A DNA stretch of 64,000 nucleotides, from NCBI RefSeq assembly GCF_023716665.1, contig NZ_CP071859.1:2418001-2482000 (forward strand), read 5' to 3'. Position numbers and translations under genes: made by a program. Of the stretch, positions 38,487 to 49,241 are shown piece after piece. How positions within the stretch are numbered: position 1 is the stretch's first letter; every line of letters starts with the position of its first letter. The notes below the pieces were generated by a model. That model was not told where the DNA came from and did not search any database. It saw only the letters and a list, made by a program, of their open reading frames with translations. Source of the DNA: Vibrio sp. SCSIO 43135 (GTDB lineage: Bacteria; Pseudomonadota; Gammaproteobacteria; Enterobacterales; Vibrionaceae).

Positions 38487-39227
38487 ATGAGAAAGATTTT
38501 ATTATTATTAATATGTTTCCCCGTATCTTATTCCGCATATTCACAAGAGTATCATTCAGGTGACATTCGAAATAATCAATCAAAATTATATGTAGACTAT
38601 GCTGTTCAAACAGATGATGAACTTGACAATGATTTAACCTTTGGTGGGGCAATTAATTTATTCATTCCAAATATTTCCCTAGGGTTTGAAAGTGGAAGCA
38701 CGCAAGAGTTTTCAGATAGTTCTGAGGAGGATTATAATTATAATATATATTCAAAGATGAACTTTCACTATATTACTCTAAATGCCTCACTTGAAGAAAC
38801 AAAAATTAGATTCAAGTATACCGAACCGGGCTGGGGAGGCGCAACCAACGATGGATACGTTAGCCATTCAGTTATTAAGTTTGGAGGTGACTTTCTTATG
38901 GATGGCTCAAACGGAGGAGTTTACAACCTAGGGGTAAACTATAATGTGGAAAAATTTGGGTATAGTCTAATCTCCCCTGGAGAACTTGCACCAGATGAAG
39001 ACTATCTAACTGTAAAGCTAGGTTACCTTAAACCGTTAACATCTTCTTTTTACTACCGTGGAGACATCGAAGCTAACACTAAAGAATTAGAACGGTTCGA
39101 TACGAAACACTCCATAGGATTTAACTTCAGTATGCTGACTATAGATTTATACTACAGTTATGAAAACCTATCACTAATCCATGATAAACAATCCTCAATG
39201 GGCGTTAGTGCTGGTATTTCTTTCTAA
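38487..39227 (+). CDS. Predicted outer-membrane protein, unknown family
   Basis: A 246-residue protein with a signal peptide (MRKILLLLICFPVSYSAYS) and a run of amphipathic beta-strands rich in Tyr, Asn and Ser, ending MGVSAGISF as in outer-membrane barrels. The gene is markedly AT-rich with many rare-looking A/T-ending codons compared with the core genes around it, suggesting horizontal acquisition. TAAGGTAAC lies upstream of the ATG. I do not recognise a family; a 10-12-stranded barrel would fit the length. Confidence 0.65.
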   Translation: MRKILLLLICFPVSYSAYSQEYHSGDIRNNQSKLYVDYAVQTDDELDNDLTFGGAINLFIPNISLGFESGSTQEFSDSSEEDYNYNIYSKMNFHYITLNASLEETKIRFKYTEPGWGGATNDGYVSHSVIKFGGDFLMDGSNGGVYNLGVNYNVEKFGYSLISPGELAPDEDYLTVKLGYLKPLTSSFYYRGDIEANTKELERFDTKHSIGFNFSMLTIDLYYSYENLSLIHDKQSSMGVSAGISF

Positions 39228-39308
39228 TTTTTCCTTTTTTGATAGAGCCCCATCACTTTGATCGGGCTTAAAATAATGAGCTCCCAAAGACTAGTAACAA
39301 TAAGATAC

Positions 39309-39884
39309 ATGAACTACTTAAATGCCATAATTAAATCTTCAGAAAATGAATTATTACAGAGATTCAGCCACTCTTCCCTTGTTATTTTTCTATTAATACC
39401 AAACAGTGTTTTAGCATTTAGTGGAAACCAAAATCAATTTTCCATTTCCAGTGGAATAAGCTCACGTAGTGATGGTCTGGAAGAGCTCTACGATATCAAT
39501 TTACAATACAGTCAGCCCAACCAATTTTTCAGGTTACCAGGTCGAAGAAATATAGAAGTAAGTTGGTTTGTCGGAGGAGAATATAGTACAAATGAAAGTG
39601 AAGATTTAAGCCAATACAATCAATTCATTGCAGGTGCTTCCCAGGATGTATTTTTATTCTATAGCCAAAATTTTTATGCTGGAGCTGGCTTAGGGGGCTA
39701 TATAAAATCAAAATCGACTCATAGGATTAGTTCCAAGTTTACTTTTGGGCAAAAAGTGTTTGTTGGCCTAGCAACTGGTCGTATAAACTTAGAGCTTTAC
39801 TTTAGACACTACTCAAACGGAACATTGACATATAGAAATGCTGGACATAATTTCCTAGGATTTACCTTTTCATACAACTATTGA
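39309..39884 (+). CDS. PagL-like lipid A 3-O-deacylase (acyloxyacyl hydrolase family)
   Basis: A predicted outer-membrane enzyme removing the 3-position acyl chain of lipid A. The call rests on the C-terminal ELYFRHYSNGTLTYRNAGHN segment: PagL uses His and Ser in an H-x-S-N motif, here His167 and Ser169. The residue 14 after the His, glutamate in P. aeruginosa PagL, is Asn181 here. The signal peptide ends IPNSVLA after an unusually long N-region, so the start is uncertain (ATG 39309 used; 39276 and 39258 are alternatives). 191 residues, AT-rich, no terminator seen before phoU. Confidence 0.72.
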   Translation: MNYLNAIIKSSENELLQRFSHSSLVIFLLIPNSVLAFSGNQNQFSISSGISSRSDGLEELYDINLQYSQPNQFFRLPGRRNIEVSWFVGGEYSTNESEDLSQYNQFIAGASQDVFLFYSQNFYAGAGLGGYIKSKSTHRISSKFTFGQKVFVGLATGRINLELYFRHYSNGTLTYRNAGHNFLGFTFSYNY

Positions 39885-39952
39885 TAGTACAGTCACTTTT
39901 TTCTAGATCGTTTGGCCCTAAGTTTTCCTACGAGAAACGCCACCAGCCTTTC

Positions 39953-40651
39953 CTAACGAAGCACATCATCAATACTCTGTTCGCCCAAGTGGCGAACATC
40001 TTTACCTTTCACAAAGTAGATAATGTATTCACAGATATTCTGGCAACGGTCTCCCACGCGTTCAATGGCGCGAGCTGACCACATCACTTGCAGGATACTA
40101 GGAATGTTCTTTGGGTCTTCCATCATGTAGGTCATTAGCTGGCGAATAACCGCTTCGTATTCAGCATCGAGCTTGTCATCGAGTTTATGTACTTCTGCCG
40201 CAGAATCTACGTCCATGCGAGCGAATGCATCGAGCACTTGATGAAGCATGGTGATGGCTTGACGGCAAAGCGGCTCCAAAGAAACATGAAACTGCGTTTC
40301 TTTTGAAGCAGGGCTTTCGATAGCAACATAAGCAATCTTAGTGGCAACATCACCAATACGCTCTAGGTCAGTGATCGTTTTAATGATCGCCATGATGAGG
40401 CGTAAGTCTTTTGCTGTTGGCTGCCTTTTCGCAATGATTCGCGTGCATGCTTCATCGATAGAGACTTCCATTGCGTTGACCTTATGGTCGTCGCGTACCA
40501 CCTTTCTCGCCAGCTCAATATCTTCTTTGTGCAGCGCTTGCATAGCAAACGAAAGTTGCTGCTCGACCAATCCCCCCATCGTCAGTACGTGGGTACGAAT
40601 CGATTCAAGCTCGACATTAAACTGACCTGAAATATGGCGCCCAAAATTCAT
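39953..40651 (-). CDS. phoU: Phosphate signalling protein PhoU
   Basis: Negative regulator linking Pst transport to PhoR. 232 residues from the ATG giving [12 protein letters not shown]; twenty open upstream codons are not conserved. Two repeated three-helix bundles are visible, each with the E/D-x-x-x-D metal-binding pattern ([16 protein letters not shown] and [17 protein letters not shown]). Last gene of pstCAB-phoU. Confidence 0.96.
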   Translation of the reverse strand: MNFGRHISGQFNVELESIRTHVLTMGGLVEQQLSFAMQALHKEDIELARKVVRDDHKVNAMEVSIDEACTRIIAKRQPTAKDLRLIMAIIKTITDLERIGDVATKIAYVAIESPASKETQFHVSLEPLCRQAITMLHQVLDAFARMDVDSAAEVHKLDDKLDAEYEAVIRQLMTYMMEDPKNIPSILQVMWSARAIERVGDRCQNICEYIIYFVKGKDVRHLGEQSIDDVLR

Positions 40652-40739
40652 AAATAAAGTGAGTCTCTTTTGCTGATTAAAAGGAAAAATCACATACTGG
40701 ATAAGTACCAAACTGCGATATCAAATATGACTAACAAAC

Positions 40740-41558
40740 CTAGCCATATCTACCAGTAATGTAGTCTTCCGTTTGTTTTTTCAATGGTGAAGTAAAAATG
40801 GAGTCTGTATCTGAGTACTCGATCAAGGTTCCCATGTGAATAAATGCCGTATGGTCACTCACCCTCGCCGCCTGTTGCATGTTATGGGTGACAATCACTA
40901 CGGTATATTTGGTTTTGAGATCGTTAATCAGCTCTTCAATTGTCAACGTAGAAATAGGATCCAGTGCCGATGTTGGCTCATCGAGCAACAATACTTCCGG
41001 TTCAATAGCAATAGCCCGCGCAATCACCAAACGTTGCTGCTGACCACCGGACAAACCAAACGCATTTTCATGTAGACGATGTTTTACTTCATCCCACAAT
41101 GCCGCTGCTCTGAGTGAGCTTTCAACGGCATCATCAAGCGTTCTGCTGTTCTTTATGCCTTGCAATCTAAGGCCATAGACTACGTTCTCATAAATCGACT
41201 TGGGGAAAGGGTTTGGACGCTGGAATACCATGCCAACCCTACGGCGCAAAGTCGCCACATCGACATCTGGATGGTAAACATTTTTGCCGTGTAAGTTCAC
41301 CCTTCCTTCAACACGGCAACCTTCCACTAAGTCGTTCATACGATTGATGCAACGCAACAAGGTAGACTTACCACAGCCTGAAGGGCCGATAAATGCGGTG
41401 ACCTGACCTTTCGGAATTCGCATTGAGATGTCATTCAGCGCTTGGGCGTTTTGATAGAACAAGTTAAGCCCTTCGATCGAGATGGCTGTCTCGTCATCAC
41501 TTAGATTATTTACATCAAGAGGCGGCTCGTAGCCTAACGTTTGATCGACAGAAAACAT
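40740..41558 (-). CDS. pstB: Phosphate ABC transporter ATP-binding protein PstB
   Basis: The ATPase of the high-affinity phosphate importer. 272 residues with Walker [11 protein letters not shown]-loop VFQRPNPFP, signature LSGGQQQRL, Walker [14 protein letters not shown] and the switch histidine in VTHNM. Starts 2 nt after the pstA stop. Confidence 0.97.
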   Translation of the reverse strand: MFSVDQTLGYEPPLDVNNLSDDETAISIEGLNLFYQNAQALNDISMRIPKGQVTAFIGPSGCGKSTLLRCINRMNDLVEGCRVEGRVNLHGKNVYHPDVDVATLRRRVGMVFQRPNPFPKSIYENVVYGLRLQGIKNSRTLDDAVESSLRAAALWDEVKHRLHENAFGLSGGQQQRLVIARAIAIEPEVLLLDEPTSALDPISTLTIEELINDLKTKYTVVIVTHNMQQAARVSDHTAFIHMGTLIEYSDTDSIFTSPLKKQTEDYITGRYG

Positions 41559-41560
41559 GA

Positions 41561-43207
41561 TTAGTCTTGCCCTAAAGTACGGTATTTTTCTCGTAAATTA
41601 TTACGAATGCTGATAGCTGTTAAGTTTAGCCCGACGATTACTGTTACCAACAAAAACGATGTGGCATAAACCAATGGCCTTGCTGCTTCAATATTAGTCG
41701 TTTGAAAGCCTACATCATAGATATGAAAGCCTAGATGCATGAATTTACGCTCTAAGTGTATAAACGGGAACTGAGTATCGACTGGAAGGCTGGAAGCCAA
41801 CTTCACTACCCCAACCAACATTAATGGCGCCACTTCTCCAGCCGCACGAGCAACAGCCAATATTAAGCCCGTAATGATTGCAGGACTCGCCATTGGCAAC
41901 ACAATCCGCCATAACGTCTCGAACTGAGTAGCACCGAGGGCCAATGAACCATGACGTACCGAACCTGGAATTCGGCTAAGCCCTTCCTCTGTTGAAACAA
42001 TCACGACTGGCAAGGTTAATACAGCGAGCGTCAGAGCCGACCATAACAGCCCTGGTGTACCAAATGTCGGAGCAGGTAAGCGCTCTGAATACAATAGGGT
42101 ATCAATCGAGCCACCTAAGGTATAAACGAAGAAGCCCAAGCCGAATACACCATATACAATTGAAGGAACACCCGCCAAGTTAATAACTGCAACCCGGATT
42201 ACTCGAGTGAAGGCATTATTCTTTGCATACTCATGAAGATAGATCGCGGCGACAACCCCAAGAGGCATCACGATAATCGACATGATAATAACCAATAAAA
42301 CGGTACCAAATATCGCAGGAAATACGCCACCTTCAGAGTTAGACTCTCGAGGGTTGTCCGACAAGAACTTCCAAACTTGTTTGAACCAATGAGACACCTT
42401 GTCGCCAAAGCCCATTTGATTTGGATACCACACATCTAAGATTTGGCTTAGCGGGATTTGTTTCGTTTGCCCGGTAATATCCTCGACTAATAGAGCCTGC
42501 TGACTAAATTCCGCTCGTAGATCATCCAATCGAGATTCAGAGATCGCTAAATAGGATTCCAGCTTCTGTTTGGCCTTCTGATGATTTTCGAGAAACTGCT
42601 CATCTAATTGTCCATTCAGTTCTCGCTTGCGTTTAGCTAATCTTAATCGCTCTAGCCCTCTGCTAGTCACTTGGATCTCATCACTGATAATTCGAGCGAT
42701 TTCTTCATGCATCACTTCAGCAACAGCAAGCCCTTTGGCTAGGTCCACTGTCACTGAATCGTACGCTATACCAGATGGAGTCACATAGCCAACCGGTTTA
42801 GCGTAGAAGTCGCCATTTCGGCTACGCTCAATCACCGCCCAGCCACTAGGTAGCGTTTTTTCTCGCAAGTCGATATCGAGAAAAGAAACGAAATCAGACG
42901 GATAAAGATCTCGGTTAGCCACTTTGATGCTAAATCGTTTTATAAGCCCTTTTTCAACTACTTCGGAGGGAAGCTCTACCTGCATATCTTGCAAGTGGTT
43001 GATAGGCACATACTCTTCCGCGTAGAGTTGGCCAAGCAACTTGTCACCCTGTTCTGTTTGCCACTGATACAAAGGTGCAGGCCAAAAATAAGATAACCCT
43101 TTCCAGCCGATCAGAAGCAATAGGCCCATCACAGATAGCAAACTAATGCTTACCGCTCCGCCGGTTAGCCAAATCCAAGGTGCGCCCGACTTTAACCACT
43201 TAAACAT
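41561..43207 (-). CDS. pstA: Phosphate ABC transporter permease PstA, long form
   Basis: A 548-residue permease, nearly twice the E. coli PstA (296). After a first membrane helix comes about 250 residues of extra-membrane sequence including a charged helical, probably coiled-coil stretch (residues about 170-245), then five or six helices with the permease loop [27 protein letters not shown] (EAA motif, near 405-430). Extended Pst permeases are known from vibrios and pseudomonads. The ribosome site is weak and GGGTG before the start can pair with CACCC abutting the ATG. Confidence 0.93.
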   Translation of the reverse strand: MFKWLKSGAPWIWLTGGAVSISLLSVMGLLLLIGWKGLSYFWPAPLYQWQTEQGDKLLGQLYAEEYVPINHLQDMQVELPSEVVEKGLIKRFSIKVANRDLYPSDFVSFLDIDLREKTLPSGWAVIERSRNGDFYAKPVGYVTPSGIAYDSVTVDLAKGLAVAEVMHEEIARIISDEIQVTSRGLERLRLAKRKRELNGQLDEQFLENHQKAKQKLESYLAISESRLDDLRAEFSQQALLVEDITGQTKQIPLSQILDVWYPNQMGFGDKVSHWFKQVWKFLSDNPRESNSEGGVFPAIFGTVLLVIIMSIIVMPLGVVAAIYLHEYAKNNAFTRVIRVAVINLAGVPSIVYGVFGLGFFVYTLGGSIDTLLYSERLPAPTFGTPGLLWSALTLAVLTLPVVIVSTEEGLSRIPGSVRHGSLALGATQFETLWRIVLPMASPAIITGLILAVARAAGEVAPLMLVGVVKLASSLPVDTQFPFIHLERKFMHLGFHIYDVGFQTTNIEAARPLVYATSFLLVTVIVGLNLTAISIRNNLREKYRTLGQD

Positions 43208-43245
43208 GGGTGAGCACCCACTTACTCGTCATAAGAATACCAAAC

Positions 43246-45432
43246 TTAAAGTGCACGATACCTATCCCTCAAACGCTGCCGCACCCACTCAGCCACTGAG
43301 TTCACTAAGAAGGTGAACACCAGCAGCAATAACGCCGCAAGGAATAGCAGTCGATAGTGAGAACTGCCAACTTCTGATTCTGGCATTTCAACCGCAATAG
43401 TGGCTGACAAGGTGCGCATTCCCTCTAGAATATTCCAATCGAGTATCGGTGTGTTACCCGTCGCCATCAACACAATCATAGTTTCACCAACCGCTCGACC
43501 TAGTCCCATCATAATGGCAGAAAAAATACCCGGGCTGGCTGTCAGAAGAACCACATAGATAAGGGTCTGCCAAGGCGTTGCACCCAGTGCTAACGAACCA
43601 TCAGAAAGATGTTTAGGAACCGAAAATATCGCGTCTTCTGCGATGGTAAATATGGTTGGTATCACCGCAAAGCCCATCGCAAAACCGACAACTAGTGCAT
43701 TTCGCTGGTCATAGTCGATACCGTGCTCAGCAAGAAAGATTCGAATATCGCCACCAAACAACCACGCCTCAATCACTCCGCTATACATCATTGCTAGCGT
43801 CACAACGCCAACCAACACTGGCATTAGAATTAACCCGTGATAACCATTGGCCACTCGGGTTAACCATTTGCGCGGCAGTGCATGCCATAGCGCTCCTGTC
43901 ACTAAGATAGTCACTGGCAGTAGTAACATCAGCGATACGACTGCAGGTAAATGAGTCTCAACAATTGGGGCAAACCATAGGCCTGCAAGAAAGCCAATGA
44001 TTACTGTAGGCAACGCTTCCATCAGTTCAATTGAAGGCTTCACCACTCGGCGCATCCTTGGCGACATAAAGTAGGCGGTGTAGATCGCCCCCAACACTGC
44101 GATTGGAATAGCGAACAACATGGCGAATGCAGCTGCTTTTAGCGTACCAAATGCGATGGGTACTAAACTAAACTTGGCTTCAAATTCATCGCTGGCCGAT
44201 GTTGTTTGCCAAACATAAGCTGGCTCGGGGTAACTTTCGTACCATACCTTTTGCCACAACGATGAGAGCGATATTTCTGGGTAATCATTATCGACTTCAG
44301 CCACATCTAAACGCTGCCCAGACAAAGAAATAAGAAAGCGCTCATTGTTCGACATCGCAGCCAGAGACGGAGCCTTATCGTAAGCACGTTCAAACATCAC
44401 TAGCTTTTCGCTTGTCGTGTAGTGACTCTGCAATGTGCCATTGGTATAGAAGCTGTAAAAACCCTTTCGGTAGGTATCAGGCAATAAGAACCTGAGCTGT
44501 GAAGCTAACTTAAATTCACGAATATGAGTCAGCTCGCGCGCCCCATCTTTCAACACATCGAACCATTGAGAGACCAAGCCATCTTGATGGGTGACAAGTA
44601 AAGAGTAGGCGCCTGACAACAGCTTAATATCCGTTACCGCGTGTTTTTCAGCGCCAGCACTCAAATCAACGACTTCACGAACGGAAAATCTGTCGTGTTG
44701 CTTCTGCGCAACTACCAGTTCCGATCCAGTCCGTAAGAAGAGCTGTTTTCCATCAGGCGTTAAGATAATTTGATCTAGCTGATTAAAAGGCAAAGCGAAG
44801 CGATACTCTTGAATAGAGCCAGACTGCTCCCAACGTACGAGTACACCGCCATCTTGGTAATAACCCGCTAAAGTCGTGCCTTCACTATTATGTGCAAAAT
44901 CAAAGCTTTGCAACACACGCCCTGATTCATTCAAATTCAGGTTATTGAGTGTTGCTAGTTCAACGCTTGGCGCAAAGCTTCGACCTTCTTTGCTGACTAA
45001 GGAAGTAAAAATTGGCCTGAATACGGACACACGGCCTTTTTCAGATGCAATCGCTAACCAACCCGAAATATCTCCGGTGGAGGCTAACAACGGTGAATTA
45101 GCTTGGACAGGAAACGAGAGAGGTGACTGACTTTTTCCGTTCAGCGTCCAGAAGTCAACTTTACCCTCTTTAGAGAGTACGTACGCATGCTGGCCATATT
45201 CGTCGACGCCAATAGCCATAGGGCTTGATGTTGAAATAGTTTGATTGGCAAAACCAGTTTCAATTTTAGCGTCAGAGAAAAGTGGCAAAACAACCATAGC
45301 GAGGTAGATAAAGATCAGCACCAAGGCGGCCAACACACCCACACCACCGCAAGTCACCGCAAGACGAACCAAACGATCTTTAATCAATCGTTTTCTATCT
45401 CGTTCTTTTAATGAAAATTCGGCTTTTGCCAT
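43246..45432 (-). CDS. pstC: Phosphate ABC transporter permease PstC, long form
   Basis: A 728-residue permease compared with 319 in E. coli. One N-terminal helix (about 28-50) is followed by about 380 residues predicted to be periplasmic and beta-rich, with repeating segments such as YVLSKEGKVDFWTLNG and LAIASEKGRVSVF that look propeller-like. The permease part (from about 430) has the EAA loop near ALGATPWQTLIYVVLLTASPG and ends in a final helix. Leads the operon and is preceded by a good PHO box. No pstS precedes it; the pstS of this region is beside phoR. Confidence 0.92.
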   Translation of the reverse strand: MAKAEFSLKERDRKRLIKDRLVRLAVTCGGVGVLAALVLIFIYLAMVVLPLFSDAKIETGFANQTISTSSPMAIGVDEYGQHAYVLSKEGKVDFWTLNGKSQSPLSFPVQANSPLLASTGDISGWLAIASEKGRVSVFRPIFTSLVSKEGRSFAPSVELATLNNLNLNESGRVLQSFDFAHNSEGTTLAGYYQDGGVLVRWEQSGSIQEYRFALPFNQLDQIILTPDGKQLFLRTGSELVVAQKQHDRFSVREVVDLSAGAEKHAVTDIKLLSGAYSLLVTHQDGLVSQWFDVLKDGARELTHIREFKLASQLRFLLPDTYRKGFYSFYTNGTLQSHYTTSEKLVMFERAYDKAPSLAAMSNNERFLISLSGQRLDVAEVDNDYPEISLSSLWQKVWYESYPEPAYVWQTTSASDEFEAKFSLVPIAFGTLKAAAFAMLFAIPIAVLGAIYTAYFMSPRMRRVVKPSIELMEALPTVIIGFLAGLWFAPIVETHLPAVVSLMLLLPVTILVTGALWHALPRKWLTRVANGYHGLILMPVLVGVVTLAMMYSGVIEAWLFGGDIRIFLAEHGIDYDQRNALVVGFAMGFAVIPTIFTIAEDAIFSVPKHLSDGSLALGATPWQTLIYVVLLTASPGIFSAIMMGLGRAVGETMIVLMATGNTPILDWNILEGMRTLSATIAVEMPESEVGSSHYRLLFLAALLLLVFTFLVNSVAEWVRQRLRDRYRAL

Positions 45433-45462
45433 GTGTGTCTCTACCTATTCTTGCCCAAGGTT

Positions 45463-45496
45463 ATATTATTTCGTTTAGGTGACAATTATATTACAG
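45463..45496 (-). promoter_or_regulatory. PHO box and -10 element of pstCAB-phoU
   Basis: Reading leftward, CTGTAATATAATTGTCAC (45479-45496) matches the 18-nt PHO box CTGTCATAWAWCTGTCAY at nearly all conserved positions. Ten nt further is TAATAT (45463-45468), the expected -10 for a PhoB-activated promoter in which the box replaces the -35. It is 31-64 nt before the pstC start. Confidence 0.8.
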
Positions 45497-45632
45497 ATCG
45501 CATTAAACAACTGAAAACAATACAACAATAAACACGTAATAAAACTGTCATAGTAAAAAATTACCGTTCATTACCTGATATTTTTTGGAACCCACCGCAC
45601 ACGCGAACCATCGCAAGGAACTAAGGTAAGGT

Positions 45633-47714
45633 ATGAGTGCTGAAAAACTGTACATCGAAAAGGAACTGAGCTGGCTCTCGTTTAACGAGCGAGTCCTACA
45701 AGAAGCGGCCGACAAATCGGTCCCTTTGATCGAACGCGTGCGATTTTTAGGTATATTTTCCAATAACCTAGATGAGTTTTATAAGGTTCGCTTTTCCGAT
45801 GTAAAACGTCGAATTCTGATCAACCAAGAACGTGGTGGAAACGACAATTCCAAGCACTTACTCATCAAAATGCAAACCAAGGCGCTGAAACTGAATCAAG
45901 ATTTTGATGAGGTTTATAATGAGTTAATTCTCGAAATGGCACGAAGACGTATCTTTCTTGTCAACGAAACTCAGCTCTCCGAAACACAGCAAAAGTGGGT
46001 AAAAAAGTACTTCCGCAAGCAAGTCTTGCCCCACGTCACTCCACTTATGATGAATGATGACATCGATTTGTTGCAGTTTCTTAAAGATGAGTATGCCTAC
46101 TTGGCGGTGGAGTTGCGTAAAGACGATCATCGTCAGTACGCCATTGTGGAGATACCAACCAACCATCTCCCTCGCTTTGTAATGATGCCAGAGCAAAAAG
46201 GCAAACGGCGTAAGACCATCATTTTGCTCGATAACATCATTCGTTATTGCCTCGATGATCTTTTTAGCGGTTTCTTCGATGGTTATCAGCTTAACAGTTA
46301 CGCGATGAAAATGACCCGTGATGCGGAATACGATTTAAGTAACGAAGTCGAACACAGCTTACTGGAGCAGATGTCGGAGGGCCTTAGCCAGCGCTTAACG
46401 GCAATGCCAGTTCGATTTGTATACCAGCGTGAAATGCCCGAAGAGATGCTGACGTTCCTATGTGACAAGCTGCAAATCTCCAATTACGATAGTCTGATTC
46501 CCGGTGGCCGCTACCACAACTTTAAAGACTTCATCGGCTTTCCTAATGTTGGTCGGGATTACTTAGAAAACAAACCCTTACCACCAATGAAGTGTGCAGA
46601 CTTTGATGGGTTCAATAACCATTTTGAAGCCATTCGTCATCAAGACATATTGCTGCATTACCCTTATCACTCTTTCGAACATATCACCGAACTGGTACGC
46701 CAAGCTTCATTTGACCCAAAGGTCATCAGTATAAAAATCAACATTTACCGAGTCGCCAAAGACTCTCGCTTGATGAACACGTTAATTGATGCGGTGCACA
46801 ACGGAAAAAGCGTCACTGTCGTGGTTGAGCTACAAGCTCGCTTCGATGAGGAGGCCAATATTGAGTGGGCAAAGCTGCTAACCGAAGCAGGTGTCCACGT
46901 TGTTTTTGGCGCGCCCGGACTAAAAATACACGCCAAGTTACTCCTAATTAGCCGCCGCGAGGGAGAGCAAATCACTCGTTACGCCCATATTGGTACTGGC
47001 AACTTCCATGAAAAAACCGCGCGTATTTATACCGACTTTGCGCTGCTAACTGCATCACCGGAAGTAACCAACGAAGTACGTCATGTATTCGGCTATATTG
47101 AGAACCCGTATCGGCCAGTTAAGTTTAACCAGCTGATTGTTTCGCCGCGCAACTCACGCAAACAACTCTACCGCTTAATCGACACAGAGATTGCCGCGGC
47201 AAAAGCAGGGAAAAAAGCCGAGATAACCTTGAAAGTGAACAACTTAGTCGACAAGGGAATGATCAACAAACTGTATGGTGCGAGCAGCTCAGGAGTAAAA
47301 ATACGAATGATCGTGCGCGGCATGTGCTCTTTAGTTCCAGGAGTAGAAGGGGTCAGCGACAACATCAAAATCATCAGTATTGTCGATCGCTTTTTAGAAC
47401 ACCCTAGAGTGATAATCACCCACAACGGTGGCGACCCACTCGTGTATATCTCTTCGGCAGATTGGATGACGCGTAACATAGATCACCGGATCGAAGTAGC
47501 AACTCCAATCAATGACCCTCGCCTTAAACAGAGAATTATCGATATCATCGAGATTCACTTTACCGACACCGTCAAAGCACGTTGGATCGATAAAGAGATG
47601 AGTAATACCTATGTGCCGAGAGGAAATCGTAAAAAAGTTCGTTCACAGCTCGCTATTTACAACTATCTTAAGCATATAGAGAAACACAATCGGCAACAAA
47701 AACAGCAACCATAA
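45633..47714 (+). CDS. ppk1: Polyphosphate kinase 1
   Basis: Reversibly polymerises the gamma-phosphate of ATP into polyphosphate. 693 residues: N-terminal domain starting [32 protein letters not shown], and two phospholipase-D-like catalytic domains, the first with [10 protein letters not shown] and [16 protein letters not shown] containing the phosphorylated histidine region. AAGGTAAGGT precedes the ATG. Diverges from pstC across 200 nt and abuts ppx directly (stop and start codons adjacent). Confidence 0.97.
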   Translation: MSAEKLYIEKELSWLSFNERVLQEAADKSVPLIERVRFLGIFSNNLDEFYKVRFSDVKRRILINQERGGNDNSKHLLIKMQTKALKLNQDFDEVYNELILEMARRRIFLVNETQLSETQQKWVKKYFRKQVLPHVTPLMMNDDIDLLQFLKDEYAYLAVELRKDDHRQYAIVEIPTNHLPRFVMMPEQKGKRRKTIILLDNIIRYCLDDLFSGFFDGYQLNSYAMKMTRDAEYDLSNEVEHSLLEQMSEGLSQRLTAMPVRFVYQREMPEEMLTFLCDKLQISNYDSLIPGGRYHNFKDFIGFPNVGRDYLENKPLPPMKCADFDGFNNHFEAIRHQDILLHYPYHSFEHITELVRQASFDPKVISIKINIYRVAKDSRLMNTLIDAVHNGKSVTVVVELQARFDEEANIEWAKLLTEAGVHVVFGAPGLKIHAKLLLISRREGEQITRYAHIGTGNFHEKTARIYTDFALLTASPEVTNEVRHVFGYIENPYRPVKFNQLIVSPRNSRKQLYRLIDTEIAAAKAGKKAEITLKVNNLVDKGMINKLYGASSSGVKIRMIVRGMCSLVPGVEGVSDNIKIISIVDRFLEHPRVIITHNGGDPLVYISSADWMTRNIDHRIEVATPINDPRLKQRIIDIIEIHFTDTVKARWIDKEMSNTYVPRGNRKKVRSQLAIYNYLKHIEKHNRQQKQQP

Positions 47715-49214
47715 ATGACCCAGCAAACAGACATTCGAGATATCGCCGCCATCGACTTAGGCTCAAACAGCTTCCACATGGTAGTAGCAAAAGTCGTCGG
47801 CCAAGACTTGCAACTGGTGAGTCGACATAAACAGCGAGTTCACCTCGCTTCTGGCTTAGACAGCCAGATGAACCTCGACAATGCATCGATAGAACGTGGG
47901 CTCGAATGTTTAGCCATGTTTGCCGAACGCCTCAATGGCTTTGAAGCTTCGAATGTCCGTATTGCTGCAACCCACACTTTGCGCCGCGCAAACAATAGTC
48001 ATGTGTTTTTGCTCAGGGCACGTGATGTGCTTCCCTTCCCTATTGAAATAATTCCCGGTGTTGAAGAAGCTCGCCTAATTTACATGGGAGTCGCACATAC
48101 TCAACCAGAATCGACGTCCAAATTAGTGATTGATATAGGCGGCGGCAGTACCGAATTGGTTATTGGTCACGGCTTCGAAGCGCAATTGGTCAACAGTAAG
48201 CAGATGGGATGCGTCAGCTACACCAATCGATACTTCTCTAACGAGAAGCTGACCGCTAAAAACTTTGCCAAAGCGACGTTAGCTGCGGAGCAAAAGCTTG
48301 AAACACTGGCAGCTCAATATAAACGTAAAGGCTGGGATATCGCTATCGGCTCATCGGGAACAATAAAAGCCATACGCGAAGTACTAATAGGGTTAGGTTT
48401 TGAAGACGGGCTGATTAACAGCAAACGCCTAGATACATTGATAGACAAACTCTGTGAATGGAGCTTAATTGACGACATTGCTCTAGAGGGTTTAACGCCA
48501 GAAAGAAAGCCAGTATTCGCAGCTGGGGTTGCAATACTTCGAGCTGCATTTAAGTCTTTAAAAATTAAAGAACTCCATTACTCAGAGGGCGCCCTACGGG
48601 AAGGTTTACTCTATGAAATGGAAGACCGCTTTCAACGTCTCGACATTCGTATGCGCACCACTGAAAACCTCGCAGCCAAACACTTAGTCGACCTCACTCA
48701 CGCAGAAAACGTCGCCCAAAGTGCACAACTATTTTTGCAGCAAGTTCACCCCACTTTAGGAATTAGACACCGCAGCCAGCTGTTCGACTTACTTCGATGG
48801 AGCGCCCTGCTACACGAAGTTGGGCTTAGTATAAGTTTACAAGCTTTCCATCGCCACTCTGCTTATATACTCAAACACACCAACATGCCTGGATTTAACC
48901 GAGAGCAGCAGCAGGTATTGGCAATACTCGTTCGCTTTCAGCGTAAAGCGCTCAAGCTACATGAAATGGAAGAGTTCTCCCTGTTTAAGAAGAAACACAT
49001 TCTAGGGCTGATTCGGATTCTTCGTTTAGCTATCGTCATTAATGGTCAACGTAGCGAAGCACCTTTGCCTAATCTAACTTTATCCATAGACGAAGAGTCG
49101 TGGCACCTCTCCTGTGATGATTCAGAGTGGCTCAACAATAACCGTCTACTTAGTGCCGACTTACAAACAGAACAAGAATACTGGAGCAACGCGGGCTGGC
49201 AACTCGTATTCTAG
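47715..49214 (+). CDS. ppx: Exopolyphosphatase (Ppx/GppA family)
   Basis: Hydrolyses terminal phosphates from polyphosphate. 499 residues: two ASKHA phosphatase domains ([15 protein letters not shown] at 12-26, [25 protein letters not shown], and GSSGTIKAI) and a C-terminal HD-like domain (from about 310). The ppk1-ppx pairing on zero spacing argues for Ppx rather than the related GppA. It converges with pstS; 27 nt separate the stop codons. Confidence 0.94.
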   Translation: MTQQTDIRDIAAIDLGSNSFHMVVAKVVGQDLQLVSRHKQRVHLASGLDSQMNLDNASIERGLECLAMFAERLNGFEASNVRIAATHTLRRANNSHVFLLRARDVLPFPIEIIPGVEEARLIYMGVAHTQPESTSKLVIDIGGGSTELVIGHGFEAQLVNSKQMGCVSYTNRYFSNEKLTAKNFAKATLAAEQKLETLAAQYKRKGWDIAIGSSGTIKAIREVLIGLGFEDGLINSKRLDTLIDKLCEWSLIDDIALEGLTPERKPVFAAGVAILRAAFKSLKIKELHYSEGALREGLLYEMEDRFQRLDIRMRTTENLAAKHLVDLTHAENVAQSAQLFLQQVHPTLGIRHRSQLFDLLRWSALLHEVGLSISLQAFHRHSAYILKHTNMPGFNREQQQVLAILVRFQRKALKLHEMEEFSLFKKKHILGLIRILRLAIVINGQRSEAPLPNLTLSIDEESWHLSCDDSEWLNNNRLLSADLQTEQEYWSNAGWQLVF

Positions 49215-49241
49215 AAAACGACCTACCATTTGGTTACTGAG

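Noticed and set aside
45545..45562. Possible PHO box on the plus strand ahead of ppk1 (CTGTCAT then AT-rich)
   Set aside because: Only the first half-site matches; the second half at the required 11-nt step does not, and no -10 follows at 10 nt. It may be a half-site but does not support a call.
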